The position numbers were made by a program, and so were the translations under genes. This document shows positions 52,106 to 63,246 of a DNA stretch of 64,000 nt, in pieces (the first letter of the stretch is position 1; every line of letters begins with the position of its first letter). The notes beneath the pieces were generated by a model, which made no database searches, was not told the origin of the DNA, and saw only the letters and a list, made by a program, of their open reading frames with translations. This DNA comes from Vannielia litorea. Lineage in GTDB: Bacteria > Pseudomonadota > Alphaproteobacteria > Rhodobacterales > Rhodobacteraceae. The stretch is from positions 1,426,001 to 1,490,000 of the forward strand of contig NZ_FSRL01000001.1 of assembly GCF_900142295.1 (NCBI RefSeq). Reading direction: 5' to 3'.

Positions 52106-53695
52106 ATGTTGCGCACCCTTGCCCTGATGCTCTGCCTCGCCCCCCTGCCCGCCGTCTCGCAGCAGGACGATCCGGGCAGGCTTTCTCCGCTCGGCCAGGC
52201 CGATGCGATGTTTCAGCTGGCCCAGCGGGTGCAGGGCACCGGCGCGGCGCGGGCGATGCAGCAGATTGCGCTGCGGGTCGCCGCGCGGGCCGCCGGGGCG
52301 GAGGAGCTGGCCCTGGAGCGCCGCGACCTGGAGGAGCGCCGCGACGCGCTGCGGCGCGACATGGCGCTCGACGAGTCAACCAGGCGGCAGCGGCTCGACG
52401 AGATCGACACGGCGCTCACCGTCAACGGCGAGCGTCTGGCCCGGGGCTTTCCCGGATGGCGCGACATCACCGCCCCCGCTCCCGTGGGACTCGACGAGGC
52501 GAAGGGCTTGCTGGCCGAGGGGGAGGCCCTGATCGCCTTTCACCAGGGCGACGAACATCTCTATCTCTGGCTGGTGGCGCGGGACCGGGTGATCTGGCAC
52601 CGGGTTGCACTGCCGCGCGGCGATGCAGCCCAGCTCGTGGCGCTTTTCCGGGAAGGCATGGGGTTGACCGGCACCCTGCGCGGGGCGACCGCGCTCAAGC
52701 CCAAGAGCGCCGCCGCCGAGGTGCCCGACTTCAACCGCCCGCTGGCTGCCAACCTCTACGTGCTGCTCTTCGGCGCTTTCGCGCAGGAGTTGGAGGCCTA
52801 TCCGAACCTCAGGATTGTCCCGGATGGCGCCTGGATCGGCCTGCCCTTCGCCGCCCTTCTCACCGGCTACGACGATGCCACGGCGCCGGTCACGCCTGGC
52901 CTCTTGCGCGAGGCCTCCTGGCTGGTGCGGCGGCATGCCATCACGGTGATGCCCTCGGTGGTGAGCCTGCGGGCCCTGCCCCGCGCCCCGCGCGCATCGG
53001 GTCGCAGCACGCTGCTGGCGGTGGGGGACCCGGTGTTCGCGGGCACGGCCAGCGCGATGGAGGTGGCCCGGTCGGGCGGCGAGGCAGTGGACGTGACGGC
53101 GCTCGCCCCCCTGCCCGGCACTCGCCGGGAGGTGGAGGCCATTGCCCGCGCTTTCCCCGACACCGCGCAGGTGCTGCTGGGCGCGGCGGCCACCGAGTCC
53201 GCCATCCGCGGCGCAGACCTGAGCGACCGCGACGTGATCGTGTTTGCCACCCACGGGCTGATCGCGGGCGAGTTGCAGGGGCTGGAGGAGCCGGCGCTGG
53301 CCCTGACCCCGCCGGGCACGCCGAGCGCAGAGGATGACGGACTATTGACCGCGGGAGAGGTGGCGGGGCTGCGGCTCTCCGCCGATTGGGTGGTGCTCTC
53401 GGCCTGCAACACGGCGGCGGGCGATGGCGAGGGCGCCGAGGGTCTCTCGGGCCTCGCGCGGGCCTTCTTTGCCGCCGGTGCCGAGAGCCTGCTGGTGAGC
53501 CACTGGCCGGTGCGCGACGATGCGGCGGCGCGGCTGACGGCTGCGGCCTTTGCCGAGCTGGAGGCGGACCCCGGTCTCGGCAAGGCCGAGGCGATGCGGC
53601 GCTCGATGCTGGCGCTGATGGCCGACGAGAGCGACGCCACGCTGGCGCACCCGCTGGCCTGGGCGCCCTTCTTCGTGGTGGGAGGCGGCTCGTGA
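52106..53695 (+). CDS. Exported CHAT-domain protease
   Basis: A 529-residue protein with a signal peptide (LALMLCLAPLPAVSQ), a charged coiled-coil-like region at residues ~65-112 and a caspase-like CHAT domain covering the last ~400 residues. The catalytic dyad is His383 in VIVFATHGLIAGE and Cys434 in VVLSACNTAAGD, followed by GLARAFFAAGAESLLVSHWPV, a CHAT hallmark. CHAT proteins are usually cytoplasmic and work with TPR or gasdermin-like partners; this one appears exported. Its stop overlaps the next gene's GTG. The pair runs against the surrounding minus-strand block. Confidence 0.88.
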   Translation: MLRTLALMLCLAPLPAVSQQDDPGRLSPLGQADAMFQLAQRVQGTGAARAMQQIALRVAARAAGAEELALERRDLEERRDALRRDMALDESTRRQRLDEIDTALTVNGERLARGFPGWRDITAPAPVGLDEAKGLLAEGEALIAFHQGDEHLYLWLVARDRVIWHRVALPRGDAAQLVALFREGMGLTGTLRGATALKPKSAAAEVPDFNRPLAANLYVLLFGAFAQELEAYPNLRIVPDGAWIGLPFAALLTGYDDATAPVTPGLLREASWLVRRHAITVMPSVVSLRALPRAPRASGRSTLLAVGDPVFAGTASAMEVARSGGEAVDVTALAPLPGTRREVEAIARAFPDTAQVLLGAAATESAIRGADLSDRDVIVFATHGLIAGELQGLEEPALALTPPGTPSAEDDGLLTAGEVAGLRLSADWVVLSACNTAAGDGEGAEGLSGLARAFFAAGAESLLVSHWPVRDDAAARLTAAAFAELEADPGLGKAEAMRRSMLALMADESDATLAHPLAWAPFFVVGGGS

Positions 53696-55125
53696 TCCGG
53701 GCGGTTCTGCTCTGCCTCTGCCTGGCCGCCCCGGCGCAGGCCCAGGCCCCCGACCCGGTTGACCTGCTCGACCGCTTCGATGCCATCGTGGAAGAGAGCG
53801 GCGGGCTGGGGCTCGAGTTCGAGCTGACCCGCGCGCTGGAGGCCGCCCGTGCCGAGGGGCCTCTGGATGCAGACTGGGCCCGGGTGATGACCGTGGCCGC
53901 CGTGCAGCTGATGGCCGGGCTGGCGCGCTACGAACGCGGCTTTGCGCTTTTCGACGAGGCCGAGACGCTGGTCGAGGACGGCAGCGGCCTGCATCACTTC
54001 GTCCTCGCCTGGCGCGCGTATTTCGAGTTCTGGTGGGGCCATGCAGACCGGGGCCGTGCCACCCTGGCCCGCATCGACACGCCGCTGGAGGACTGGCTGG
54101 GAGAGGAACAACGCGCCTTCATCGCGGACCACCGCGAGGATGCGGCGCGCGTGGCCGCCTCCGAGGGGTTTGCCTATGCCTCCGGCCTTGCCGTGGAAGG
54201 CGGGCAGATGATGGTGCAGGGCGATATCGACCAGAGCGAGCAGATGTTGCGCGGGTTGCGCTTGCCGCCCGAGGTGGCCGAGGCCGAGCCCCTGGTCGCC
54301 GTCTACAATTCGGTGGTGGCGATGAACCTCTTCACCGGGGCGCTGCTGCGCGGAGCGCCCGATCTGGCGCGGGCACAGCTGTTGCTGGCAGTGGACGACC
54401 TCACCACCGGGCCCCCCGAGACGCCGCGGCTGCGGGAGGACATCATCGCCGACCCTGACGCCTGGTCTGCGGCGCAGGACATGCTCTTTGCCATGGCCGG
54501 GCACCTCGACCGCCCCGACGATGCGGATCTCAGGGAGATGATCCTTTCCGCCCTCCGTCCGGGAGAGGGCTCGAGCCCGGCCCAACGGGCGGATTGGTCC
54601 GTGCAGCAGGCGGGAATGGCCGCCGACGCGGCACATTGGGCCAGGGCAGCAGAAGAGGCGGAGGCGGCGCTGGCCACCGGCGCGCTCGATGCCGATGACA
54701 GCCTGACCTGGCGCACCAACCGGGAGATATATCGCGCACGCGCCGCGCGGGAGGCCGGGCAGCCTGTCGATGCGGAGGCGCTGCTTGCCCGGTACGAAGA
54801 GATCGTCGAGGCAGAGGACGCCCTGCCCCTGATCCGGATCTCCCGCACGGCGCTCATTGTCAGCGAGCTCCATCTTGCCGGCGAGAACCTCGTGGCCAAC
54901 CTGATCGGGCGCGATCTCTTCGATTACATGGCCATTCTCCAGGGCCAGAGCCTCCAATCGGGCGAGACCGTGGCCGCGATGGCGGCCTTTTGGCGCGAGG
55001 CGGCGGACCATACCATCGCCGCAGGTTTCATCATGGCGCACCACCCGCAGAACGACGAAGCCGCCCCGGAGGGCGGCTGTCAGACGTTTCTGGAGATCGA
55101 GATGTGCACCGCCAGCTTTCGCTGA
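53692..55125 (+). CDS. Exported helical-repeat (TPR-like) partner of the CHAT protease
   Basis: A 477-residue protein with a signal peptide (AVLLCLCLAAPAQAQ) and an almost wholly helical, Ala/Glu/Leu-rich mature part resembling degenerate TPR units (for example GLARYERGFALFDEAETLVEDGSG and AHWARAAEEAEAALATGAL). It ends with two cysteines (GGCQTFLEIEMCTASFR) that could form a disulfide. The GTG start overlaps the CHAT stop (GTGA), so the two are made in step. No family recognised; it may be the scaffold or substrate of the CHAT enzyme (inference). Confidence 0.75.
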   Translation: MIRAVLLCLCLAAPAQAQAPDPVDLLDRFDAIVEESGGLGLEFELTRALEAARAEGPLDADWARVMTVAAVQLMAGLARYERGFALFDEAETLVEDGSGLHHFVLAWRAYFEFWWGHADRGRATLARIDTPLEDWLGEEQRAFIADHREDAARVAASEGFAYASGLAVEGGQMMVQGDIDQSEQMLRGLRLPPEVAEAEPLVAVYNSVVAMNLFTGALLRGAPDLARAQLLLAVDDLTTGPPETPRLREDIIADPDAWSAAQDMLFAMAGHLDRPDDADLREMILSALRPGEGSSPAQRADWSVQQAGMAADAAHWARAAEEAEAALATGALDADDSLTWRTNREIYRARAAREAGQPVDAEALLARYEEIVEAEDALPLIRISRTALIVSELHLAGENLVANLIGRDLFDYMAILQGQSLQSGETVAAMAAFWREAADHTIAAGFIMAHHPQNDEAAPEGGCQTFLEIEMCTASFR

Positions 55126-55146
55126 GGCGCTTCGCGGCCAGGGCGA

Positions 55147-55719
55147 TCAGATCGCGGTGGAGACCGGCGTGGGGTAGATGAACCCGTCGATCGGATAGGG
55201 CCGGCCATAGGCGTTGGACTGGCTCAGGACCTTGACCACCGACCAGTCGTTCTTGTCGGACACGTCGATCACCGACATGCCAAGGCTGATCTGGTTGCGG
55301 TGCCAGTTGGCGTGGTTGATCTCGATCTCGCGGTCGGAGACCACCTTGGAGACCACGGCCACGTGGCCCATCGGCAGCTGGCGCGTGCCGGAGAAGGCCA
55401 TGACCGCGCCGACCTGCGGCGTGCGGCCGCGAGCGTAGGTGCCGCTGGCGCTGTTCCACCAGGTGTTGGCATTGCCGCGGATCTCGACCCCGCTGGCGTT
55501 GCGCGCAAAGGGCACGCACCAGACGCGGGCCCCGGTGGCGCGCAGGCTGCGGGCCTCGGAGATCGCGTAATCGAGCAGCCCGGGCTTGAGCTGCGGTGCC
55601 GACATGGTCGAGAGCGTCTCGGTGTTGCGCTGAGCGCCGCAGGCGGCGGTCAGCAGGAGCGCTGCACATAGCAGCGGAAGTCGCAGGGCTTTTGCCCGTA
55701 TAGGTCTTGCCAGCCTCAT
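55147..55719 (-). CDS. CHAP-domain lipoprotein (putative peptidoglycan amidase)
   Basis: A 190-residue protein with a signal and lipobox LTAAC (Cys27). The CHAP domain shows Cys68 in WCVPFARNASG, His119 in MGHVAVVSKV and Asn135/Asn138 in INHANW, the Cys-His-polar set that cleaves peptidoglycan peptide bonds. The ATG at 55719 has an AGGGACGG site. Convergent with the CHAT operon, 21 bp apart, so it may or may not belong to it. Confidence 0.85.
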   Translation of the reverse strand: MRLARPIRAKALRLPLLCAALLLTAACGAQRNTETLSTMSAPQLKPGLLDYAISEARSLRATGARVWCVPFARNASGVEIRGNANTWWNSASGTYARGRTPQVGAVMAFSGTRQLPMGHVAVVSKVVSDREIEINHANWHRNQISLGMSVIDVSDKNDWSVVKVLSQSNAYGRPYPIDGFIYPTPVSTAI

Positions 55720-55847
55720 CCGTCCCTCGAGTATTTGTTCTCGCTGGAAACGGTGATCACCCAATCGGGAACCAATTTCAAGTTCGCGTGTTAACCAACC
55801 TTGGCAAGGCGCGGCGGATTGGCGGAAACCCGCCGCTTTTGAGGCCC

Positions 55848-57254
55848 CTATTCCGCCGCCTGGCTCTCTATGTGGGCAATTCGTGCACCGGCCTTGTTGG
55901 AGGTGACCACCCCGAGCGACTTGAGCTTGCGGTGCAACGCCGACCGTTCCATGCCCACGAAGGTCGCCGTGCGGGAGATATTGCCGCCGAAGCGGTTGAT
56001 CTGGGTCAGCAGATACTCGCGCTCGAACAGCTCGCGGGCTTCGCGCAGCGGCAGGGTCGCCAGCCCGCCCGAGAGCACCACGCGGCCCTCGTCGTCCTCC
56101 GGCGCCTCGCCCCCCTGCAGCTCGCGGGCGTCGATCGGCTCGTGGGTCTCGCCGAGGATCAGGGCGCGTTCGATGATGTTCCTGAGCTGCCTCACGTTGC
56201 CCGGCAGGTGCATGGTTTGCAGCAGGGCCTCGGCCTCCTCCGAGAGCGCCCGCGCGACGAGACCCTGGTTGGCGTTGGCCTCGGCGATGAAGTGCTTGGC
56301 AAGCTCCGGGATGTCCTCGCGGCGCTCCTCCAGCCCCGGCACCCGGATCGGAACGACGTTGAGCCGGTGATAGAGCTCCTCGCGGAAGGTGCCATGGGCG
56401 ATCTCGGCTTCGAGGTCGCGGTTGGTGGAGGAAATCACCCGCAGGTCGACGCGGACCTTGTCGCTGCCGCCGACGCGCTGGAACTGCTGCTCCACCAGCA
56501 CCCGCAGGATCTTGCTCTGGGTGCCGAGCGGCATGTCGGCCACCTCGTCGAAGTAGAGCACACCGCCGTGGGCCTCTTCGAGCAGGCCGGGCTCGACGCC
56601 ACGGGCATCGCTCTCGCGGCCGAAGAGCACCTCTTCCATCCGGTCGGGCTCGATGGAGGCGGAGTTGACCGAGACGAAGGGGCCCGAGGCGCGGGAGGAG
56701 TTGGCATGGATGTAGCGCGCGGCGATCTCCTTGCCGGCGCCGGCGGGCCCGGTCAGCATCACCCGGCCATTGGACTTGGTGACCTTATCGAGCTGGCCCT
56801 TGAGCGCCTTGAAGGCGGGCGAGCTGCCGATCATGTCGGTGACCGAAACCTCCTTGCGGCGGAGCTGGCTGTTCTCGCGGCGCAGGCGGGAGGTTTCCAT
56901 CGCGCGGCGGATCACCACCATCAGCTGGTCGATGTTGAAGGGTTTCTCGATGAAGTCGTAGGCGCCCTGCTTGATCGCCGCCACCGCGATTTCGATGTTG
57001 CCGTGACCCGAGATGATGACGATGGGAATGTCGGGATTGTCGCGCTTCACGCTCTTGAGGATGTCGATGCCGTCCATCCGGCTGTCCTTCAGCCAGATAT
57101 CGAGGATCATCAGCGCGGGCGGCGCCTCGTTGATCGCCGCCATGCAGTCGTCGGAATTGCCCGCGAGCCTGGTCTGGAAGCCCTCGTCGCGCAGAATGTC
57201 ACCCACCAGTTCGCGGATGTCGCGCTCGTCGTCTACGATCAGAATATCGGTCAT
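55848..57254 (-). CDS. ntrX: Nitrogen-metabolism response regulator NtrX
   Basis: A 468-residue regulator: receiver domain with phospho-acceptor Asp52 and Lys104, an AAA+ domain with Walker A GPAGAGKE (169-176), and a Fis-type helix-turn-helix at the end (GGNISRTATFVGMERSALHRKLKSLG). The loop after LFG (211-225) lacks the GAFTGA sigma-54 contact motif, so it should not open sigma-54 promoters. The ATG at 57254 is chosen over one at 57281 because homology begins at MTDILIVDDE. Cognate kinase NtrY precedes it. Confidence 0.95.
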   Translation of the reverse strand: MTDILIVDDERDIRELVGDILRDEGFQTRLAGNSDDCMAAINEAPPALMILDIWLKDSRMDGIDILKSVKRDNPDIPIVIISGHGNIEIAVAAIKQGAYDFIEKPFNIDQLMVVIRRAMETSRLRRENSQLRRKEVSVTDMIGSSPAFKALKGQLDKVTKSNGRVMLTGPAGAGKEIAARYIHANSSRASGPFVSVNSASIEPDRMEEVLFGRESDARGVEPGLLEEAHGGVLYFDEVADMPLGTQSKILRVLVEQQFQRVGGSDKVRVDLRVISSTNRDLEAEIAHGTFREELYHRLNVVPIRVPGLEERREDIPELAKHFIAEANANQGLVARALSEEAEALLQTMHLPGNVRQLRNIIERALILGETHEPIDARELQGGEAPEDDEGRVVLSGGLATLPLREARELFEREYLLTQINRFGGNISRTATFVGMERSALHRKLKSLGVVTSNKAGARIAHIESQAAE

Positions 57255-57277
57255 TTCTGCTCTTCCTTCCTCTCTCG

Positions 57278-59563
57278 TCATTCGGCGGCTGCACTGATCT
57301 CGAGGCTGCGCGGAAGCCGCACCACGGCAAGGGCGCCACGGTGGGCTCCTTCCGCGAAGGGCTCGGCATCCACCAGATCAAGGCTGCCGCCATGTTCTTC
57401 GATGATCTTCTTCACGATGGGCAGGCCGAGGCCGGTGCCCTTTTCTCTTGTCGTCACATAGGGCTCGAACAGGCGGTCGCGGTCTTCGGGCAATCCGATG
57501 CCGTTGTCGGCCACCTCCACCACCGCCTCGGAGCCCTCCGTGTGGAGCCGCACCCGCACCTCCGGCACATGGCCTTCGGGTGCGCCCTTTTCCTGCAGGC
57601 TCTCGATCGCCTCGCCCGCGTTCTTGATGAGGTTGATCAAGGCCTGGCTGATCATGGTTTCATCCAGCTCCGCCATGACACCACCGGTCTCGTCCTCGAA
57701 CTTCAGCGCCTCGCCCTGGTTCTCTCGCTGGAGCAGAACCGCGTCGCGCAACACGGCCGACAGATCGACAGGCTTGCGGTCGGGCTCGGGCATGCGGGCG
57801 AACTTGGAGAACTCGTCGACGATGCGGCGCAGGTCGCCGGTCTGGCGAACGATGACGCCGGTGAGCTGATCGAGGTTCTCCGCCTCCTCCCCCACCAGCG
57901 GTGCAAACTTGCGGCGGATGCGCTCGGCGGACAGCTGGATCGGGGTGAGCGGGTTCTTGATTTCATGGGCGATGCGGCGGGCCACGTCGCCCCAGGCGGC
58001 CATGCGCTGCGCGGTCACCAGCTCGGACACGTCGTCGAAGGCCACCACGTAGCCCTCGACCTCGCCCTCCTCGCCCCGGCGCCGGGCCATGCGCACCAGC
58101 AGGGTTTCGAGCTTGCCCTTCCGGCTCACGCGGATTTCCTCGCGGGCGATCTCCTTTTCGCCAGTCCGCAGGCGCTCCAGCAGGCCGGCAAACTCGGGCA
58201 CGGCCTGACCGACGGCCACATGCGGGTCGATCTCGTCGTCGAGATCGAGGAGCGACACGGCGGAGCGGTTCATGAACTCCACGCGGCCATCCGGGTCGAG
58301 CCCGATCACGCCCGCGGTCACGGACGACAGCACCTGCTCGAACAGGCGGCGGCGCTCCTCGATGCGGGCGGAGTTGTCGAGCAGGCGGTCGCGCTGGCCT
58401 TTGAGCTGGCGGGTCATCTGGTTGAAGATGCGGCCCAGCATGGCGATCTCGTCATCGCCGTTTTCCTCGATCACGCGCACGTCGAGATCGCCCTCGCCCA
58501 CCCGTTGCGCGGCCCCCGTGAGGCGCCCCACGGGCCGGCTTAGGCGCTCGGCAAACCAGAGGCCGAGCCAGACCGACGCGAGGATCAGGATGAGGGCGAA
58601 GCCGAGGTAGATGACGCCGAACTCGAAGAGCCTGCGCCCGCGCTCGCGCTCGAGCTGGTTGTAGACATCCACGGTTTCCTCGGTGTCGTCCAGCAGGCCG
58701 AGCAACTGGCCGTCGACCTCGCGGGAGACATAGAGAAACCTGTCGGGAAAGGCGTTGAGCCGCAGCAGGGCGCGGAACTCGCTGTTCTCCCAATCTTCGA
58801 TGATTACCGTCTCGCCGTTGCGGGCGGCCTCCATCTGCTCTTCGGTCGGACGCTCGAAATCAAACAGATAGCTGCGCTCGCCGCGGGCCCTGAGCTCTCC
58901 CGAACCGTCGATGACGAAGGCCTCGCGCAGCCCGCGCTGAACCTGGGCCTGCCCCTGCCCCAACACCTGGCGGATCTGACCGTCGGTCACCGCGCCGCGG
59001 GCGGCCCGGGCCACGTTGAGGTAGCCTGCAAGCACGACGGCATCCTGCTCGAGATCATGGCGGTGCTCGCCCTTGTAGGCCTGCGCGGCTTCCAGGGAGG
59101 CGCCGACCACCTCGCGCACCCGGTCGGAAAACCAGCTTTCGAGCCCGAGGTTGATGGTGAGGCCGGCGAAGACGGCCACGAGGATGGTGGGAACGGCGGC
59201 GATCAGGGCAAAAACCCCGGTCAGGCGAAGATGCAGCCGGGAGCCAGCAGACTTGCGCCGCCGCGCGGCGACCAGCTTGGCCACCTGCCACAGCACCAGC
59301 GCCGCGATGATGAGCACATAGACGATGTCGGCGAGGAGAATCGCCCGGAGCGCAGGCGAGTTCGCCCCCTGCCCGAAGGGGCCGAGCGTCAGGTATGTTC
59401 CGATTGCCAGCGCAGGGCCGAGAACCACCAACGCAAGCGTCGCCGCGTTGCGCAAACGACGCAATCTGCGCAGTTTAACAAGGCGTTCCCACCCAAACGC
59501 TCGTGCGGAGGAGCCCACCGCAAGCCTCACATATCTTGTGCCCCCGAAGGGACATACCGCCAT
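57278..59563 (-). CDS. ntrY: Membrane sensor histidine kinase NtrY
   Basis: A 761-residue kinase: three or four membrane segments with an intervening periplasmic region, HAMP (LSRPVGRLTGAAQRVGEGDL), PAS, HisKA with phospho-His near residue 533 (ARRIAHEIKNPLTPIQ) and HATPase (NLIKNAGEAI, DNGIGLPEDRDRLF, GTGLGLPIV). It senses an envelope or redox/nitrogen signal and phosphorylates NtrX. The first residues (MAVCPFGGTRYVRLAVG) look unlike the family; a GTG at 59518 with an AGG site is an alternative start. Confidence 0.94.
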   Translation of the reverse strand: MAVCPFGGTRYVRLAVGSSARAFGWERLVKLRRLRRLRNAATLALVVLGPALAIGTYLTLGPFGQGANSPALRAILLADIVYVLIIAALVLWQVAKLVAARRRKSAGSRLHLRLTGVFALIAAVPTILVAVFAGLTINLGLESWFSDRVREVVGASLEAAQAYKGEHRHDLEQDAVVLAGYLNVARAARGAVTDGQIRQVLGQGQAQVQRGLREAFVIDGSGELRARGERSYLFDFERPTEEQMEAARNGETVIIEDWENSEFRALLRLNAFPDRFLYVSREVDGQLLGLLDDTEETVDVYNQLERERGRRLFEFGVIYLGFALILILASVWLGLWFAERLSRPVGRLTGAAQRVGEGDLDVRVIEENGDDEIAMLGRIFNQMTRQLKGQRDRLLDNSARIEERRRLFEQVLSSVTAGVIGLDPDGRVEFMNRSAVSLLDLDDEIDPHVAVGQAVPEFAGLLERLRTGEKEIAREEIRVSRKGKLETLLVRMARRRGEEGEVEGYVVAFDDVSELVTAQRMAAWGDVARRIAHEIKNPLTPIQLSAERIRRKFAPLVGEEAENLDQLTGVIVRQTGDLRRIVDEFSKFARMPEPDRKPVDLSAVLRDAVLLQRENQGEALKFEDETGGVMAELDETMISQALINLIKNAGEAIESLQEKGAPEGHVPEVRVRLHTEGSEAVVEVADNGIGLPEDRDRLFEPYVTTREKGTGLGLPIVKKIIEEHGGSLDLVDAEPFAEGAHRGALAVVRLPRSLEISAAAE

Positions 59564-59618
59564 ATCCCGTGATCTTGACGGGGGCCTGAGACCCCTCTGC
59601 CACGGCTCTGTTGCCCTT

Positions 59619-60989
<1,371 letters not shown>

Positions 60990-61000
60990 TGCTCAAACTC

Positions 61001-62092
61001 CTAGTAATATTCACTGTTGCTCAGATCGGGCGCCACCTGGAGCGACACCCGGAAGACGGTCTTGCCCGGGACCGAGTCGACCTGGACCCAGCCGTTATGC
61101 TCGCCGACGATCTTGCTGACGAGCGCCAGCCCGAGCCCGGTGCCGTTCTCGCGGCCCGAGACGAAGGGCTCGAAGATATCTTCTGCGATCTCCTCGGGCA
61201 GGCCGGGGCCGTTGTCGGTGATCTCGACCTGAAGCGGCACCGGCGCGCCCTTGCCATCCTTGCGCCGCAACCGCAGCGACAGATCGTAGAAGGTGCGGAT
61301 CCTGATGGTGCCCTTGTGCTTGGGCCCCATCTTTTGAGAGGCTTCGGCGGCGTTCTTGAAGAGGTTCAGAAAGACCTGCAGGAGTTGGTCGGCATCGCCC
61401 AGCGTGGGCGGCAAGGAGGGGTCGTAATCGTCGGTAAAGATCATGCCGGCGGCATAGCCCACCTCGGCGGACTTGCGGGCGCGGTCGAGGATGTCGTGGA
61501 TGTTGACCGGCTTCATCAGCGGCGGGCGGACGTTGCCGAACTGCTCGACCTGTTCCAGGAGCTTCACGATCCGCCGGCTCTCCTCGACGATCAGGTCGGT
61601 CAGCTCGAGGTCGGCCTTGGGCAGGTTCATCGAGATGAGCTGCGCCGCCCCGGTGATGCCTGCCAGCGGGTTCTTGATTTCATGGGCCAGCATCTCGGCC
61701 ATGCCGATGGCACTCTTGGCCGTAGCCTGGACCGAATGGGCACGGCCCAGCTTGCCGGCGATCTCGCGGGGCGAGATCAGCATCAGCAGGCGGCCGGTGC
61801 TGTCGTTCAGCGGGGCGATCTGGAGGTTGCAATGCACCGGGGGCCGGTCGCCGGTGCCGAGGTCGACATCATTGACGAAGAGCGCCGACTGGTTCTTGCG
61901 AACACGTTCGAAGCCGTCTTCGAGCGGGGCGGCGACCATGATCTTGTCCCACACGTGGGCCCCTTCGAGCGAGCGCAGGGAAGTGTTGAGAAAGGTCTCC
62001 GCCGCCGGGTTGATGTCGGCGATCTGGTCCTTGTCATCGAGGAGCAGCGCCGGGACCGGAAGGGAGATCCAGATGATGTCTTCGCTCAGCAT
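61001..62092 (-). CDS. ntrB: Nitrogen regulatory histidine kinase NtrB
   Basis: A 363-residue cytosolic kinase/phosphatase: PAS-like N-terminus, HisKA with His137 in MLAHEIKNPLAGITGAAQLI, and HATPase motifs NLFKNAAEAS, DNGPGLPEEI and GTGLGLALV. It is controlled by PII in relatives and phosphorylates NtrC. The ATG overlaps the dusB stop (ATGA), as in the nifR3-ntrB-ntrC operon of Rhodobacter. Confidence 0.96.
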   Translation of the reverse strand: MLSEDIIWISLPVPALLLDDKDQIADINPAAETFLNTSLRSLEGAHVWDKIMVAAPLEDGFERVRKNQSALFVNDVDLGTGDRPPVHCNLQIAPLNDSTGRLLMLISPREIAGKLGRAHSVQATAKSAIGMAEMLAHEIKNPLAGITGAAQLISMNLPKADLELTDLIVEESRRIVKLLEQVEQFGNVRPPLMKPVNIHDILDRARKSAEVGYAAGMIFTDDYDPSLPPTLGDADQLLQVFLNLFKNAAEASQKMGPKHKGTIRIRTFYDLSLRLRRKDGKGAPVPLQVEITDNGPGLPEEIAEDIFEPFVSGRENGTGLGLALVSKIVGEHNGWVQVDSVPGKTVFRVSLQVAPDLSNSEYY

Positions 62093-63075
62093 CAGGCGGC
62101 CTCTCGGCTGGCGGTTCTGGGGATATCCTCGATCAGGGCGCGCACGAGGCCGGTGTCGGTGGCGGTGAGAATGCGCTGCCGGAGGGCGGAGGGGGTGTGG
62201 GAGGCGTCCATGTACCAGCCGAGGTGCTTGCGGGCGACGCGGGCGCCGAGGCCGTCGCCGTAGAAGGCGATCATCGCGCCGTAGTGCTCCCGGATCATGG
62301 CCGCGAGAGCTGCGCCCTGCGGGATGCGGGGCGCCGGCCCCTGCCCCAGCGCATGGGCGATCTCGGCCAGTCGCCAGGGGGCGCCTTGGGCCCCGCGTCC
62401 GACCATCACGCCGTCGGCACCGGAAGCCTGCAGCGCGGCGCGGGCTGTGGCGGCATCGGTGATGTCGCCATTGGCGATGACCGGGATCGAGACGGCCTCC
62501 TTGACCGCGCGGATCGCCGCCCAGTCGGCCCGGCCCTTGTAGAACTGGCAGCGCGTGCGGCCGTGGATGGTGACCATCTTCACACCGGCCTGTTCGGCGC
62601 GGGCGGCCAGCTCGGGCGCATTGATCTGCCCTTCGTCCCAGCCGAGGCGGCACTTGAGGGTGACAGGCACGGAGACCGCGCCAACGACCGCCTCGATCAG
62701 GGTGAGCGCGTGGTCGAGATCCTTCATCAAGGCAGAGCCGGAGAGCCCGCCGGTGACCTTCTTGGCGGGGCAGCCCATGTTGATGTCGATGATCCGCGCG
62801 CCGTTCTCCTCGACCATGGCGGCGGCGCGGGCCATCCAGGTGGCATCGCGGCCCGCGAGCTGGATCGAGGTGGCCTGCTCGCCGTAGCCCAGCTCCGCGC
62901 GCTCGCGGACGCCAGGCTTGGCCTGAACCATCTCCTGGCTCGCCACCATCTCCGACACCACCAGCCCGGCCCCGAAACCGGCGACCAGCTGGCGGAACGG
63001 CAGGTCGGTGATGCCCGCGAGCGGGGCGAGAAGGACGGGCGGGTCCAGCGTCTGGTTTGCCACGGAAACGGACAA
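62092..63075 (-). CDS. dusB: tRNA-dihydrouridine synthase DusB (NifR3)
   Basis: A 327-residue flavoenzyme that reduces uridines in tRNA D-loops. [17 protein letters not shown] at the N-terminus, [13 protein letters not shown] with the catalytic Cys, and [12 protein letters not shown] are diagnostic. The start is probably the TTG at 63075: AAGGA lies 8 bp before it, and the encoded [15 protein letters not shown] aligns with DusB N-termini. Heads the ntr operon. Confidence 0.95.
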   Translation of the reverse strand: MSVSVANQTLDPPVLLAPLAGITDLPFRQLVAGFGAGLVVSEMVASQEMVQAKPGVRERAELGYGEQATSIQLAGRDATWMARAAAMVEENGARIIDINMGCPAKKVTGGLSGSALMKDLDHALTLIEAVVGAVSVPVTLKCRLGWDEGQINAPELAARAEQAGVKMVTIHGRTRCQFYKGRADWAAIRAVKEAVSIPVIANGDITDAATARAALQASGADGVMVGRGAQGAPWRLAEIAHALGQGPAPRIPQGAALAAMIREHYGAMIAFYGDGLGARVARKHLGWYMDASHTPSALRQRILTATDTGLVRALIEDIPRTASREAA

Positions 63076-63246
63076 ATGCTTAATCCTTGTGCAACGCAAG
63101 CTACATATCGGACGGAACGCCCCGGAATGCAAAGGGCTGGAAAGAGGTTTTTCGGCCCCAGACACCAAGCGATGAAATTTTGGGCAACCAACGCCCCGAA
63201 AGCGCTTTGTATTGCCCCCGCACCCGCCAGCGCGTAGAGCGAAGCT

